A DNA stretch of 64,000 nt from Medicago truncatula (GCF_003473485.1 NC_053042.1:14900501-14964500); one strand, 5' to 3'. Counted from the first letter of the stretch, positions 20,915-35,569 are shown. The notes: generated from the sequence alone by a model not told the origin. Made by a program: numbers and translations.

Positions 20915-23900
20915 CTATGACATTACAAGCTGCTTGCAGACCTGCTCCATGGTAGGGCGAGAACACGGGCTTTTTGTTATGCAAGCAACTGCAATCCTTA
21001 GCACAGAAGACACCTCTTGAACAATGGTATTTGTGGGATGAGGGAGACGTTGGTCCAATTTATCTATCAATGGCATAGGATCAAGTGTCACGTCCATAAC
21101 ACTTTGTGAAGCTTGCTGCCACAAAGAAGTTACAACATCTCCAGGGTGCTTTCCATAAAGTATTTCCAAGGTTAATATCCCAAAACTATACACATCACAT
21201 TTCTCATTTACTTCCATTGTGTATGCAAGTTCTGTGGAAATTTAAAAAGAGTTATCACGTGAAAAATATGATTCTGTAAAAATAGCATGATATGTAGATT
21301 TCATAGTTGTGAAATAATTACATTTTACATGTAAGTACTAAAAATGAACTACAAATTATTATAACCTTTAATTAATATAAAAGAAAAGGAATTGACCTGG
21401 AGCTGCATATCCAAAGGTGCCTGCAAAAGAAGTCATGTTGGATGAATTGGGATTTAGGAACTTGGATGTTCCGAAGTCTGAGACATGAGCTACATATTCC
21501 AAATCCAAAATAACATTCTTGCTGGATATATCTCGATGAACAATAGGAGGGGAACAATCATGATGCAGATAGAATAAGGCATTAGCTATATCTTTAATGA
21601 TATTCACCCTCTTATTCCAATCAAATTCAGCAGCTTGTTCATTGTCCTTCAAAATGTTGTACATGCTACCCTTCTCCAAAAATTCATAAACCAAAAATGA
21701 GTGTAGTCGATGTGAACAAAAGCCGTATAACTTCACAATGTTGCGATGTCGAATTTCTGTCAAAGCATGGATCTCATTATTGAATGCTTTCATATTAGAC
21801 ATTTCTTCATGTTCTAATAAATGAAGTTTCTTCACAGCTACAACTTGACCTGAAGGCAACTCTGCTTTGTAAACATTTCCATGTCCTCCAACCCCAATGA
21901 GATGCTTGTTGTCAAAATCTTCTGTGGCTTCGATTATGTTCTCATATACCATTTTTCCATCAAAGCTCCATGTTGCAAAGAGATTTTCAGTTTGAAATTC
22001 TTCTGTAGGCTTGTATTCTTTTTTTCTTGAAGTGTGGTAGAAAAGGTATGAGAACCCATAAACAAATAATGCTAACAATAGAGTTCCAAGAGTGAGGGGT
22101 AAAACTAGATCCAAAATTTTGTTAGTCTTATGACTATGAAAGTTATGAAAGTTTCCACCTGATGTTGAGCAAGGCTCTAGACCAGAGACATTACCACACA
22201 AGCCTTTGTTATTTCTCAGTGCTTCAATTGGAGCTTTTAGGAAGGCTGGAATGTTAGGAATCGGACCCTCCAATTGGTTGTATGATATATCAACAATTGT
22301 CAAGCTTAACATCTTACCGTAGCTCAAAGGAATGGTTCCAGAAAGATTATTATGTGAAAGATTCAATGTTTGTATGTGATTTAACTGTCCAAGCATTGAT
22401 GGTATGGTTCCGTTCAAAAAATTTCCACTAAGGTCAAGATCTTCAATAACTTCTAATTGGCCAAACTCAATGGGAATGTTTCCTTCAAACCTATTTTGGC
22501 TCAAATTCAAATGTATTAACTCAGACAACCTTCCAAGTCTTCTAGGGATGAAGCCACTTAAATTATTTTTTTCAAGCTCCAAGGCAGTTAGTGCCTGCAG
22601 TGATGCAATTTGTACAGGAACTTCTCCCAAAAGATTATTGTTATTTATCGAGAGTTTGATTAACAAAGATAAGTTTCCTAGCTCCTTTGGAATTTTTCCA
22701 GTAAGATGGTTTGAAGACAGATTAAGTTCTTGTAATTGTGTTGCTCCACCTAGTTCTTGCGGTATGCTTCCAGTTAAATTATTGTTGGAGATTTGAAGAC
22801 TTGTGAGTTTCTTGCACTTACCCCAATTTGGTGATATATGGCCATAAAAATTATTATCACTTAATTCCATGTAGACCAAATGTGGATAAACACCAAAACC
22901 ATCTGTTATATTTCCAGTTAATTGATTTTTTGAAGCCTAACTCTAATAAGGCTGGAGCAATTCTTCAAACTCATTGGAACTAATCCTGTGAAATGATTAT
23001 TGGATGCAGTGAACCAATATAACTTTCCACTAACACAAATGTTGTGCGGTAATTGACCTGTGAAATTATTATCACCTAACAACAAAACTTCTAAATTGGT
23101 AACTCTATTCATTCTGGTTGGAATGTTGCCACTTAATGCATTTGAGAAAGGAGGTAAGCTACTGAGTTTTGTCAAATTTCCGATAGTGGGAGGAATTGGT
23201 CCAGAGGGTTTATTTGTTGAAATGGTAATAGAATCCAAGTTGACCAAGTTACCAATGGAAGGTGGAATTTGTCCGGTGAGAGCATTTGAGAAAAGAGATA
23301 ACACTGTGAGTTTTGTCAAATTTTTTATAGTGCAAGGAATTGGTCCGAGAGTTTATTTATATGAAGGATAATAGAATCCAAATTGACCAAGTTACCTATG
23401 GAATGTGGAATTTGTCCGGTGAGAGCATTTGAGAAAAGAGTTAACTCAGTGAGTTTTGTCAAATTTCCTATAGTGAAAGGAATAGGTCCAGATAGTGTAT
23501 TTGTATGAAGGACAATAGTATCCAAATTGACCAAGTTATATATGGAAGGTGGAATTTGTCCGGTGAGAGCATTTGAGAAAAGAGATAACATTGTGAGTTT
23601 TGTCAAATTTCCGATAGTGGTAGGAATTGGTCCCGAGAGTTTATTTCTATGAAGGAGAATAGAATCCAAATTGACCAAGTTACTCATGGATGGAGGGATT
23701 GACCCTGAGAGGTTGTTGTCTAACAACTGGATTGTGGAAAGGGAATAAAGTTTTCCAACTTCATTCGGAATGCTACCAATGAGATGGTTTGAATAAAGGT
23801 AAAGATAATATAAATTGCTCAAATTTCCAATTGTAGAAGGGATTGCACCGGAGAGATGATTCATAGACAAGTCAAGTTCACCGAGTTGTTTTAGAAATCC

Positions 23901-24551
23901 AATTTCTCGAGGAATGAAGCCAGAAAGGCTGTTATTTCCAAGATATAGTCTCTGGAGGTTGACTAAATTTCCTATTTCACGAGGAATGTGGCCGAAAAGT
24001 TGATTGGAATGTAACTTGAGATTTGTTATTTTGGCCAACTTTCCTAAAGAAATAGAGATAGACCCACTGAGATAATTAAAGCTGAGATCAAGATAGGATA
24101 GTTTGGAGAAATTACCAATGGTATTGGGAACGCTACCAGAGAGTTCATTTAGTGACAAATCAAGAGTTTCTAGATTGGACATTACACCAATATGATGTGG
24201 AACAACTCCAAAGAATGAGTTGTTTCTTAAAACTAAGCTATGGATTTTTGGAAGTGATGAGATATTGAGATTTTGAAGTGTACCTTTTAGTCCAATACTT
24301 GCAAGATGTATCTTGTAGATAGATTTTGACTTGCCATCACATGTGATTCCCACCCAATTGCAAGGCTTATTACCAATCCATGAAGAGAGCAATGACTTGC
24401 TTTGGTTGTCAAAGCTTGCTTTCCATTTCAATAAAGCATTTGCCTCGCTGCTTTGCGTTTTTGACGAAGCATGAGGTGATGTTGCCATTACAAACATACA
24501 AAAGAACCAAAGAAGACATGATAATGGAAACAGCTTCATGCTCTGAAGCAT
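20915..24551 (-). pseudogene. MIK2-like LRR receptor kinase X, copy 2 (two frameshifts)
   Basis: Same gene as the intact copy at 44683-48321: exon 1 24551-21397, exon 2 21231-20915. It has two single-base losses. CCC is shortened to CC at about 23345 (near codon 403, inside the third two-LRR module), and T7 to T6 at 22926-22931 (near codon 542). The frame is thus split into pieces of 408, 133 and 503 codons. As read, translation stops after about 400 LRR-domain residues, with no membrane anchor or kinase. Both losses are in homopolymers and the sequence otherwise matches copy 3, so a sequencing error is as likely as a real null allele. Splice sites and kinase motifs are preserved. Confidence 0.85.
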
Positions 24552-24661
24552 TTTGGAAATTTAATCAATGAAATGAAAGTATGTATAGTTAACTGAAAGT
24601 ATAATTGAACAAGAGACTCTTTATGATATTGCATGCATTATAATGGGAGATGTAGATGATA

Positions 24662-24669
24662 TATTTATA
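24662..24669 (-). promoter_or_regulatory. TATA box of X copy 2
   Basis: TATAAATA, 111 bp before the ATG at 24551, same context as X copy 1. Confidence 0.6.
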
Positions 24670-25190
24670 CACATAATATGGTAATAAACACTTGATATTC
24701 CCTTTGCAATAGGGAAGAGAGACACTAGGTTGGATTAACACGGAGTTTAAACTAAGCCACATAAAAAAATCTTCTTATCTTTCATTAGTCTATTCAAGTC
24801 TAGAACCACAAAATATTAAGTCGTTCATTATTAATCTATTCTCAATATTCCAATTTCTCCACCATTTGTATATTTGTTATTACACTCTTTAGAAAGAAAA
24901 AAAAGATTATCTGGATATAATAATAATAATAATACGTCTTAATTTGTATGCACTAAGTGACAATATGATAGCTTTAAATTTCAAACATGAGTGAAGAAGA
25001 TTCAAACATATTCCAATGGAAAATGGCAAATGCCGTTAGAGCACATAGTAGGAGTAGATGGTGATTGCATTAGCGTCCATTTTGGTCTAGAATCATTGAT
25101 CTATCCTCCCAAGGAGGGGTAGAGTTGTTGAGGTGGACCATGAGATTTTAAAATATTGATATTTTTTTTGTTGAATATAGTATTTAATAT

Positions 25191-25600
25191 GCTTAATTGC
25201 ATGTTTGATCTCTTATGTTTATTTTAGGTTTTAAGTTGGTCTCTTATGTTTTAAAAGTTTCAAGATGATTGCTTACGTTTTAAAAGTTTTAATTTGGTAC
25301 AAAATGTTACTCGCATTGAAATAAGCTAGTCTCTTCTATAACTTAACGTTTAAAGATTCAGGTTGAGTATAAAATTTAATTTATTTAGACAATCACTTTT
25401 AAAACATTTTTTAAATTTTTTGTTTTATTAGACTCAATTGCGAAATGGACTGACTTATTCCAATGTGAATAACATTTTTGACCAACTTAAAACTTATAAA
25501 ACACTTATAAAACGTAAGGGACCAATTTGAAACTTTTAAAACATAAGGGACCATCTTAAAAATTAAAATAAACATAAGAGATCAAACATGGAATTAAGCC
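25191..25600. mobile_element. Mutator-type MITE, 410 bp (unit copy 2)
   Basis: Same element as at 1385-1794, with the same flanking TATTTAATAT repeats (25181-25190 and 25601-25610). The insertion therefore predates the tandem amplification. Confidence 0.85.
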
Positions 25601-27282
25601 TATTTAATATCTAAGCATATCATGTTCTATTATTTATATAATTATTTTTAAGTGAACTTAATTTTGGGATCCTATTATTTTTATCAAATTCATGAATTTA
25701 ATTTTTATCCATGATTTATTTTTTATGATTTTCTGGGAAGTTTTAGAGCAATCTGATCAAGTAGTACGGAAACCAGATTTTTTCTAAAACAGAAAATGAG
25801 AGTTATGATGATTAATATATATGGTCCTTAAAATGGTTATCCATGTTACGAATAGACTCAGAATTTGTGTTGATACAGTTTGAGTTATATAATCTGGACT
25901 AATTTTCCCCTGAAAAATGGCGTTTAGGGGTATTCGGATTCTATAATCCAAAAAAGTAAGGAACACGCCCTATTTCTTGAGGTTTTTGGATTATAAAATC
26001 CGAACCGGTGAAAAATTCATTTTTTTAATCCCATAACAAAGAAAAAACTCAATTTAGATTATAAAATTTGAAAATCACATGATCATTTTCATAAAAAATA
26101 AAAAATGGATGCGCGAAAAATAGGTAGAGAGGAAAAGGCAATAGTCTAACATTTTGTGTGTTGAACACTCCCCCATTGTCTTAAATCATAGTGTCCTTCA
26201 CTACTCTAGGAAGGATCACTTTTGGAAAATGCTTGCTGCACCAAACTTCTATCCCTTCAGCAATATCCTTTTGTGCTCACTGTGATTCTTGGATTGTTGA
26301 TATTGATTCTTGTTTTACATGTCTAACAATGTAACTGTTCCAGTCAAAGCACGCAGTAGGCACCATCAGATTAATTGTCTCTGATAATTATGATTCGATT
26401 TATTAAAATTTTATAACATTTTTTAATTAAAATAATATAAAAAAATAATTTTTTTAATAATTATAAAAAAAACAATTACACACGTGACATCCACGTCAGC
26501 ATTGATTTGGTCAAAATTGGTCTGGGAGACCAAAACTGCAAAAGGGGGAGTACTTATGGAGCTGAATTGTATTTTATTTTGTTAGGGGGCCAAAACTGCT
26601 ATTAAGCCTAAAATTTATAGTAGTAATAAATATGTAATATTACAACTTTAATTTTTTGTTTATATATTATAGTTTATTTTAGTGGTCAATTTAAATTTTT
26701 TCTGACTCGGTTAACCGGTGGAATATGAGTCAACTCTTTGTGAACCGAACAAACCTTCTTCACTTGTTTAATTTATTTGGGTCTTTCCACAATATTTTGG
26801 AGTTTCTTAAAGTCTTGAGAACATCTGCACGTTTTCCCTTATGGCATGATTTCTCCTCTTCTTCATGTCATATTTGTCCTCTTGCAAAACTTAATTAGAA
26901 GGTTATCTTATATCTTACATAATCACTTGTCTAAATCTACCTTTGAAGTATTGCATTGTGATATTGAATGGAGACCTATATGGACATTTCACATGACATG
27001 CAATACACTATAATTCAAAAGCAACATAATTAAAGCCTTAAAATTACTCAATAAAAAACAGTTTCATAAGAGGTTTACCATTACAAAACAGAAAAATGGT
27101 GGTCTTATTTTTATAGAAGCTAAAATGAGTACACCAACTCATACAACAAAGCTACACCCAACAGAGCAATACATTGACACTTAACTATAATTTTATTCTC
27201 AAGATAAAACACTTATCATGTAATAGAAAAAGGGATGGAAAATCCTCTAAATCATTAGATAAAACCACCCATTTCCTATATC

Positions 27283-30047
27283 TTAAGATGACTTTGACAT
27301 TACAATCTCCTTGCAAACTTGCCCCATTGTAGGGCGATCATGTGTTCTCTCACTTAAGCAATGAATTGCAATCCTTAAAATTGATAACACCTCATTCTTG
27401 ATATCTTTAGTAGGATGCGGGAGGCGTTGATCCAACTTATCAATCAATGACATAGCGTCGACTGTTACATATATACCACTTGAATGCAAAGCAGTTGATA
27501 CAATGTCTCCAGGATGCTTTCCAAAAAGTATTTCCAAGGTTAATATCCCAAAACTATACACATCACACTTCTCATTTACTTCCATTGTGTATGCAAGTTC
27601 TGTAACAAACACTAAGAGTTATCAATGTGAAAAATAGGGTTCCAAAACAAACAGGATATGTAGACAATTAATACAAAGAAAAGAAATTAACCTGGAGCAG
27701 CATATCCAAAGGTTCCTACAAAACAGGTCCAATTGGAAGAATCGGGATTAAGAAACTTGGCTGTTCCGAAGTCTGAGACATGAGCCACATATTCCAAATC
27801 CAAAACAACATTCTTGCTGGATATATCACGATGAACAATTGAAGGTGAGCAATTGTGATGCATATAGCATAAAGCATTAGCTACACCTTTAATGGCATTT
27901 ACCCTCCTATTCCAATTCAACTTAATTGCTTGGTCATTGTCTTTCAAAATCTTGTCCACACTGCCTTTCTCCAAGAACTCATAAACCAAAAATGAGTGCA
28001 ATGGATGTGAACAATACCCGTATAACTTCACAATGTTTCGATGCCGGATTTCAGTTAAAGCTTGGATCTCACTTGCGAAAGCTTTCAGATTGGACGTCTC
28101 TCCATTTTGTAATGAATGGAGTTTCTTCACCGCTACAACTTGTCCTGTGGGGAACTCTGCTTTGTAAACACTTCCGTGTCCTCCTATCCCAATGAGATGC
28201 TTGTTGTCAAACTCTTCAGTTGCTTCAACAATGTTCTCATACACCAATTTTCCATCAAAGCTCCATATTGCAAATAGATTTTCAGTTTGAAATTCTCCTG
28301 CAGTCTTGTATTCTTTTGTGCTTGAAGTTCGACATAAAAGGCATGAGAGGCCATAAAGAAATAATGCTGACAATAGAGTGCCTAGAGTGATGGGTAAAAC
28401 AACCACCAAAATGTGTTTAGTCTTATGACTATGAAAGTTACCACCTAATGTTGAGCAAGGCTCTAAGCCAGAGTTACCACACAAGCCTTTGTTATTTCTT
28501 AATGCTTCAATTGGAGCATTTTTGAAGGCTGGAATGTTTGGAATTGGACCTTCAAATTGGTTGTATGATATATCAATAGTTGTTAAGCTTGACATCTCAC
28601 CATAGGTCAAGGGAATGGTACCAGAAAAATTATTATGTGAGAGATTCAATGTTTCTAAGCGATTTAACTCTCCAAGCATTGTTGGTATGGTTCCATTCAA
28701 AACATTCTCGCTAAGATCAAGATTTTCAATAATTTTCAATTGTCCAAACTCAGCAGGAATGTCTCCTTCAAACTTATTTTGGCTCAAATTCAAGTCCAAT
28801 AAATTAGGTAATCTTCCAAGTTGTTCTGGGATGAAGCCACTGAAATTATTTGTTGCAAGCTCCAAGATAGTTATTTTATGCAATAATGCAATTTGTTCAG
28901 GAACTTCTCCTACAAGATGATTGCTACTTATCAAGAGCTGGATCAATGAGGATAAGTTTCCTAGCTCCTTTGGAATTTCTCCTGTGAGTTGATTCGAGGA
29001 AAGGTCCAGTATAGTTAAATTGGTTGCTTCGGCCAATTCGGGTGGTATGCTTCCTGATATATTATTATTGAAAACTTTAAGGCTTGTGAGATTCTTGCAC
29101 TTTCCCCAATTTGGAGAGAGATGACCATAAAAATTATTATCACTCAATTCCATATATTCCAAATTCGGATACACACCAAAGCTATCTGTTATATTTGCAG
29201 TCAGTTGGTTTTGTTGAAGTCTCACTCTCTTAAGGCTTGAGCAATTTTTTAAACTCTTTGGAACTAGACCAATGAACTGGTTATTACTAGTGGAGAAACG
29301 AGTTAACTTTCCACTAACACATATATTGTGAGGTAAATGACCTGTGAAATTATTATTGCATAACTGGAGAATTTCAAAATTAGTAAGCCTATTCATTTCA
29401 GTTGGAATATTTCCAGTGAGAGCATTTGAAATAAGAGATAACTTAGTGAGTTTTGTCAAATTTCCAATAGTGGAAGGAATATGTCCGCAGAGTTTATTAT
29501 CATCAAGAAGAATAGAAGTCAATTTGATCAAATTACCAATGGATGATGGGATTGGCCCAGAGAGGTTGTTTCCTGACAATTGGATTGTGGTAAGGGAATT
29601 GAGCTTTCCAACTTCACTGGGAATGTTACCAGAGAGTCTATTAAGTGATAAATCAAGAGTTTCCAGATTTGACATCACCCCAATATGGTGAGGAACAACT
29701 CCGTAAAAGGAATTGTTTTTTAAAACTAAGATGCGGATTTTTGGAAGTGATGAGAAATTGAGACTTTGAAGCATACCTTTTAGGCCAATATTGGTGAGAT
29801 TTAACTTGCAGATAGATTTTGAGTCATCACAACATGTGATTCCTTCCCAACTACTACAAGGATCGTTACCGATCCATGAAGAGAGCAATGCCCTACTATG
29901 GTTGTCAAAGCTTGCTTTCCACTTCAATAGAACATCTACTTCGCTGCCTTGGATTTTTGTTGTGGCATGAGGTGATGTGGCTATTACAAACACATAGAAG
30001 AACAGACGAACACACAACAATGGTAAGGGCTTCATCTTCTGAAACAT
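27283..30047 (-). CDS. MIK2-like LRR receptor kinase Y, copy 2
   Basis: Intact second copy: exon 1 30047-27692, exon 2 27599-27283, predicted 890 residues, same protein as Y copy 1. Signal peptide, 18 LRRs, transmembrane helix, and RD kinase with Lys, HRD, DFG and split APE. It lies 2.7 kb downstream (in transcription direction) of the X copy 2 start. Because all three Y copies are predicted identical, expression studies could not tell them apart. Confidence 0.92.
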
Positions 30048-32514
30048 TTTGGAAATTTGGACACAAAGAAAGTTACGTATTAGACTAAGAGACTTGTTGT
30101 TATAATGCCATGGGAGATATTTATACACAAAATACAAGTCTTCCATCGGCCTGATTAAAGTCTTCCATGTTGAACTTCCATGAATAAGTGACGTTCCCTT
30201 CCCAAAAAAAAAAATTAATAAGTGACATTGACAATGGTGACTTATAAACTTCAAAAATGGTGACTTTTAATGCCGTAAGAAAGATTGTTTGAATGTGAAG
30301 CAAGTTAGGTGACGGTCTTTGCACTAGAGTCTTGTTTTGGGGTTAGTATCTGTCAAAGGACCGATAAAGACCTGTTTGGTCACCACTCCAGATTATTTTG
30401 GTTTGGACACACTCATAATAACTCATAAGAGAAAAAGATAAAATCAAATTGAATTAAATAATTAATTGATCTATCAATACTTTCCCGGGATTATCCTAGT
30501 GGAAATTTTATTCCTAGAAAAGTTTGACAAAAGTGTTTGGATATTGATTTGAATTCTGAGGAACTATATTTTAAGGAAATGGTGTAATTATTAAAATACC
30601 CCTTGAGTGTGTTTGGATGAGGGAATGTTTTGAGGGAATATAATGTTTTGAGGAAATTCAAATATTTTGGGGTGAATTCCATTGTTTGGATAATAATTTG
30701 AAGCATTTTCAAAATGATGGAAATTTATGAAGTATTTTGTTCAAGTTAAATTTAGAGAATTTCAAATGACACCTAAAAGTTAAGAATTTCAAATTTCTTC
30801 ATTGTTGTTATTTTTCATATTTTGCATTTTAGTCCTCAATTTTTCCAAAAATTTCAAATTGACCCCAATAAATTTCCAAAAAATTGCAAATTGGTCCCTC
30901 AAAATTTTCAAAAATTATAATTTGACCCCTTAAGTTTTTGAAATTTGTAAATTGACCCCTAATTTCAATTTTCAAATTTGGCCCTCTAAAAATTAAAATT
31001 TATAAAAGTTGCCCAAAAATGATGACAATAAATTTTTTTATTACTCCATCCAAACAATAATATTTAAGAATGAAAGCAATTTAATTGAATCATTTGAATA
31101 ACCTAGAATTCTAAATTCTTCAAAAAATTTCAAATACTCCATCCAAACACACTCTTATAGTAGGTGGACACAAATGATGGGTGGCCCGATAGCGGAAACC
31201 TGATAGCAGGTGGCCCAGTGGATCTTGGAGAGGATCTGATACCATATTAGAAATTGTGGTTGTGCCTAACACAACCCCACAAAACTGGCTTGTGAGGTGA
31301 GGATTGCCCCCCACTTATTAACACATTGTCAGGCCATCAGCTATCCGATGTGGGACTCTTAAGAAGACCGCGGGAAGACAGAGAAGAAGTATGGAGCTGA
31401 CAGAACTAACCCACTCAAAGATTATTCAACGCCAGCAACCAAAGGATCTCAGGTCTTGAAGGATAAGTGGCGAGTTTATTGGGGATTGAACCTTTGAAAA
31501 AGCAACAATTTGAGTTTTGAGGTTGTGATGATAGCTCAACTTACCTTGTATTTGGTATATTTTTGAGTCACTTTAATAAGCATTTAAAGACAATATAAAT
31601 GAGTTTTAGATAAGTTGATCATGGTTTAAGAGAACTTTTGCATTTTTTTTTATTTTAATTCGTTGTAATTTTGTTTCTTCCCTAACCAAACAACTCCATA
31701 GGTGTTTTAACTCATTTTATCAATATGTTATATAAGCCGGAAAACAAGACATCTCATGAAATCTATGGAACACAAAGAATGAAGATCAACGAGGTTTTGG
31801 AAGGCTTTGAAGACAATACAAGTTGGGGGAACAAAGGAAGAAGAAGTTACTGGGTGTTTTTAGTTTTTATTTTTTTAAAATAAAAACAATCCATGTGGCA
31901 TCAATATCATCAAAATAGTCCACATGACAGCGTTGTGTAGACTGCCACGTGAAATTTTGTTAGTAAAATGTTAGTTGACCTAACTTTAGAGACTAAAATC
32001 GTTATGAAAGATTTTGGAGGGATGAAAACATGTGATTTTTTTATAGGAACAAAAACCAAAATTTGCTAACTTTTTATAAACAATAAACTTATTTAACCCT
32101 TGAGGATTTTTTTTTTCCTCTACTCCCCTCTCTCCAAAGCCCTCCACACCCATCCAAATTCCCAAAGAGACCCTTAAAGCATTTGAGTGAAGGACTGCAC
32201 TAAATTCAAAGGCTTTCACTTTTCCTTTTTGTAAAAACAAAATAAAATTCACCTTATTATGGTTCACGTCCACAAGTTTCATACTAAGGAGTACACCATT
32301 TCTAGCACAAGATATCAAGGATCACTAAACAATTATAGAACGAAATATACAGACTGTATATTTCATTCACCTATAAACACAATTCTATAGTTCAAAGCAA
32401 GAATTATTTTGATATGCAAAGCTGCATATAAGTTACCTTACCTAACAAATACTTGTGACACGAAATGGATTATTTTCTCTTGGGTGGAGGGAAATATGTT
32501 GGAATAACATTAAC
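30048..32514. other. Intergenic region Y2-D2
   Basis: Counterpart of 6241-8707: MITE-like element at 30606-31154, dispersed repeat near 31222-31367, 3' flank of D with the 23-nt palindrome. No gene seen. Confidence 0.55.
30118..30125 (-). promoter_or_regulatory. TATA box of Y copy 2
   Basis: TATAAATA 71 bp before the ATG at 30047; supports that start over the upstream in-frame Met at 30254. Confidence 0.65.
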
Positions 32515-33800
32515 TTACTTTACAAGACCTAAATTGAGGATACCCCATGAAGTATTTGGCCAAGATTTCTCTTTTGCCTTCATTAACAAAACTCTAGTCC
32601 ATGCAATCCAACCTTCCCAAGAAATCCTTTTATCCCAATGACATCCCCATTCAAGCAAAAGAGTCAATCCTCTCTCAGCTTCTTTCTCACCCTCTTCAAA
32701 TCTACCCTTTGTCAAATAAACTTGACTCAACACCACATATGGCTCTCCCACAAAAGGGTTTTTCTCAATACTCTTCACCAACAACTCCTCAATCTTCTCC
32801 AACCCTTCTTCACAAATCATAGCTTCCCAATACAAATCCCTTGCAACAATTTGATCCCTTGCATCCAAAACCTTGGTACATTTAGCGAAAACCGGTGGCA
32901 AAACCAACTCAATATGTTCATCTCTCTCATAATCAACACCATTAACTCCTTTTACTCCCAACATTTTCTTCTTTTCTTCCAAGAATATCTCTTCCTCTCT
33001 CAGAATCAAATTGTAAACAGCTCCCATCCTCGAAATAGAATTCAACCACAAACCCGGCTTACCATTTCCCGGCCAAACAGCACCAAAATTGTTCCCTTTA
33101 AACTCAAGCCTACCATCAAAGTTCTCAAACAACATATCTTGAAAACCAAAAAGCTGATCACAAAAATCAGCCATAGTCATCATAACAAAAACCGCGACAA
33201 CCCTCCTCGAAAGCTTCACATCTTCACCTGTACGAATATGCTTCACTTTTATCCCATCAGCAGGAACAAGACCTTGCAATTTCTTCCTCCAACTTTCATC
33301 CTTATTAAATATCCCCTTCTCCTTTGCATTCCTCAAAGACAATTCTGATTTTTCAAGATCATGACAAAGCTCCTTATCAGAGTAGTGAAAAAGTAGATCA
33401 TCATGAATAAGAGATTGTCTAGGAACAACACAAAACAAATGAATCAGACGCTCAGCTTCTACGCCAACATGTCCACGAACAACTTCGCGAGAGGTTGAAG
33501 GATCAAAGATAGCAAGATTAACATAGGAATTGGAGTATGCTGAGTGGAATAGGCCACAAAGAGACACGGAGTATGGAGATTTCCAAAGATGGAGAATGCG
33601 GAAAATATCAATAAGGTGTTCAAGGAAAGTTCCATGTTTGTGCCAACATTCAGATGCACCAACAGAACGGAGGATTGTGATTAGGAAGGGAGTTTGGGAT
33701 CGATGGAAATGAGCTCGTTACGAAGGAAGGGTTTAGCTGAGGTTAAGAGGGTTTCGAGGTATTCACTTGAACTTGATGAATAAGAAGAAGAATTTGACAT
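32515..33800 (-). pseudogene. Gene D, copy 2 (one frameshift)
   Basis: Same gene as 8708-9994, but GGG has become GG at about 33684-33685, near codon 38-39, so the true start at 33800 leads into an early frame change. The remaining open frame starts only at an internal Met (33567, 350 codons) and would lack the first histidine cluster, including the CWHKHGTFLEHL block. The loss is in a homopolymer and the rest matches the intact copies, so it may be a base-calling error. Confidence 0.85.
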
Positions 33801-34541
33801 GGTTATTAATTCGTTAACGAGTTGGTGAATGATTTTGGAAGACTACTATTTAACGAGAAACAACGAGGATTGGTCTAGCAGAAGGAGTTAGACTCTTAAA
33901 ACATGGCGATCTAAGGATTAAAACATGGTTGAAGTGTTCAAATTTGAGACGTCTAAATAGAATTACCAGGAACCTATGAGAAACAAACAAAAGAAAATTA
34001 TGTGAAACAAAATGTGGTTGGTGCCGTGTTGTTGTTGTTGTGTTGTTGAGAAACAATCCAAGTGGGTAATGATGAGGCACTGAAAATGAAAGTGATAGAG
34101 ACAAGTGATTCATAATATAGAGAGATTGAGACGTTGCCTAGATTCTTATGCAGTCACATTCAGTGTGTTTGTTTGTTAAACTGATAAGATCAAACAATTT
34201 ATCTGGCTACGGATAGTTTCTTAACGCTGATTTTGTGCAGTCACATTCAGTGTGTTTGTTTGTTTGTTAAACTGCATTGTATTTTTATGACTTTTTCTTT
34301 ATGTCATGACTCAATTTATTTTGTTTTGATTTTAGTTTTCTTTACTGTTGGTACTAAAGAGAGCCTAGAAGGACAGTAAAACTAGGTAAATGTAACACAA
34401 CCTCGACTGTAACGTAATCAAGTCAAGGTTGTGAAGTTCAAAGAGAGTCTCCGTAGAAAAGAAAGAAGATCCAATATCCGACTTAAAGACCGATTGATTC
34501 GAAGGGTTCAATTTTATTGTCCATTTGCGGAGCTCTATTTA

Positions 34542-35569
34542 GGATCCGTTTGGTTCGAGAGTTTTGGAGGGGAGGGGAGGGAAGGGGAGGGGAGATTTTT
34601 AATTTGAAGTGTTTGGTTCAATTTTTAGAAGGGAAGGGAAGGGGAGGGGAGGGGAGCAAATCTCTTTAAAATTTTATTGCATTGCCATAATTATCCTTAA
34701 ATTAATTTCAAATCTCAATATTAACCTTGTAACAACTTTTATTATTATTAGATTATATTATTTTTGTAACAATCTTATTATTATTATTAGGTTATCTTAT
34801 TCTTGTAACAATTATTATTATTATTATTTTGTTATATTTTCCTTGTAACAATTTTTATTATTATATAATCTACCACTCTTATTTGTTAGACATACTTAGA
34901 ATGATTCTTCAATGTCCACCCAAAGCACGCAAAGCAGTCATAATGGAAACTGTCTTTGGTTCTTCTGATTAATCATACTATGATGGTGTTATGATGTTTA
35001 TGAGTTTTTTTAGGGAGACTGTTTTGTTATGATGTTTATCATTATTTTTTTTAAGGAGAAATAGTTAACAGTAGTCATAGTCACTTTCATGTGTCTTATT
35101 TGTTCATATGCAACAAATTTCATTTATCTTACAATTGTTAATTAATAAGCACTATCCATGATTTTGAAAATTCTTATGTCATATATTTAAGAGCTATGCT
35201 ATTTTTTACGAAAGTAATTGGAAAAAAATGCAAGGATTACAAAGAATTGCTCTTATAAAAAAAATATTACAAAGAATTGCTCCGATAAAAAAAGCCAAAA
35301 AAAAAAACAATATGATGCTTGGAGCAAAATACATGAGCCAGTTTAAGATAAAATAGCGGCTTAGATGTGTGCTTGTCTTTGTCAGTTTCTGAAATCGTAA
35401 AAACAAACAGTTTCTTTTATTTAATTAAGTTTAAGGGTAAAACGGTAAAATACTGTTAAAATCTCTCCCCTCCCCTTGTGAACCAAACACACTTTTAATT
35501 AAAAATATCTCTCCTCCACTCCCCTCCGTAAAAATCCCTCCCCTCCTAATTCTCGAACCAAACGGACCC
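34542..35569. mobile_element. Tourist-like MITE, 1028 bp (unit copy 2)
   Basis: Same element, same length and same TTA flanks as the copy at 10736-11763. Confidence 0.8.

Larger units (their letters stand above)
24552..27282. other. Intergenic region X2-Y2
   Basis: Counterpart of 745-3475: X promoter, promoter-associated repeat, Mutator MITE (25191-25600), short coding-like fragment, Y 3' UTR. It differs from copy 1 by one base in several homopolymers, for example T8 instead of T9 near 25165. Confidence 0.6.
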
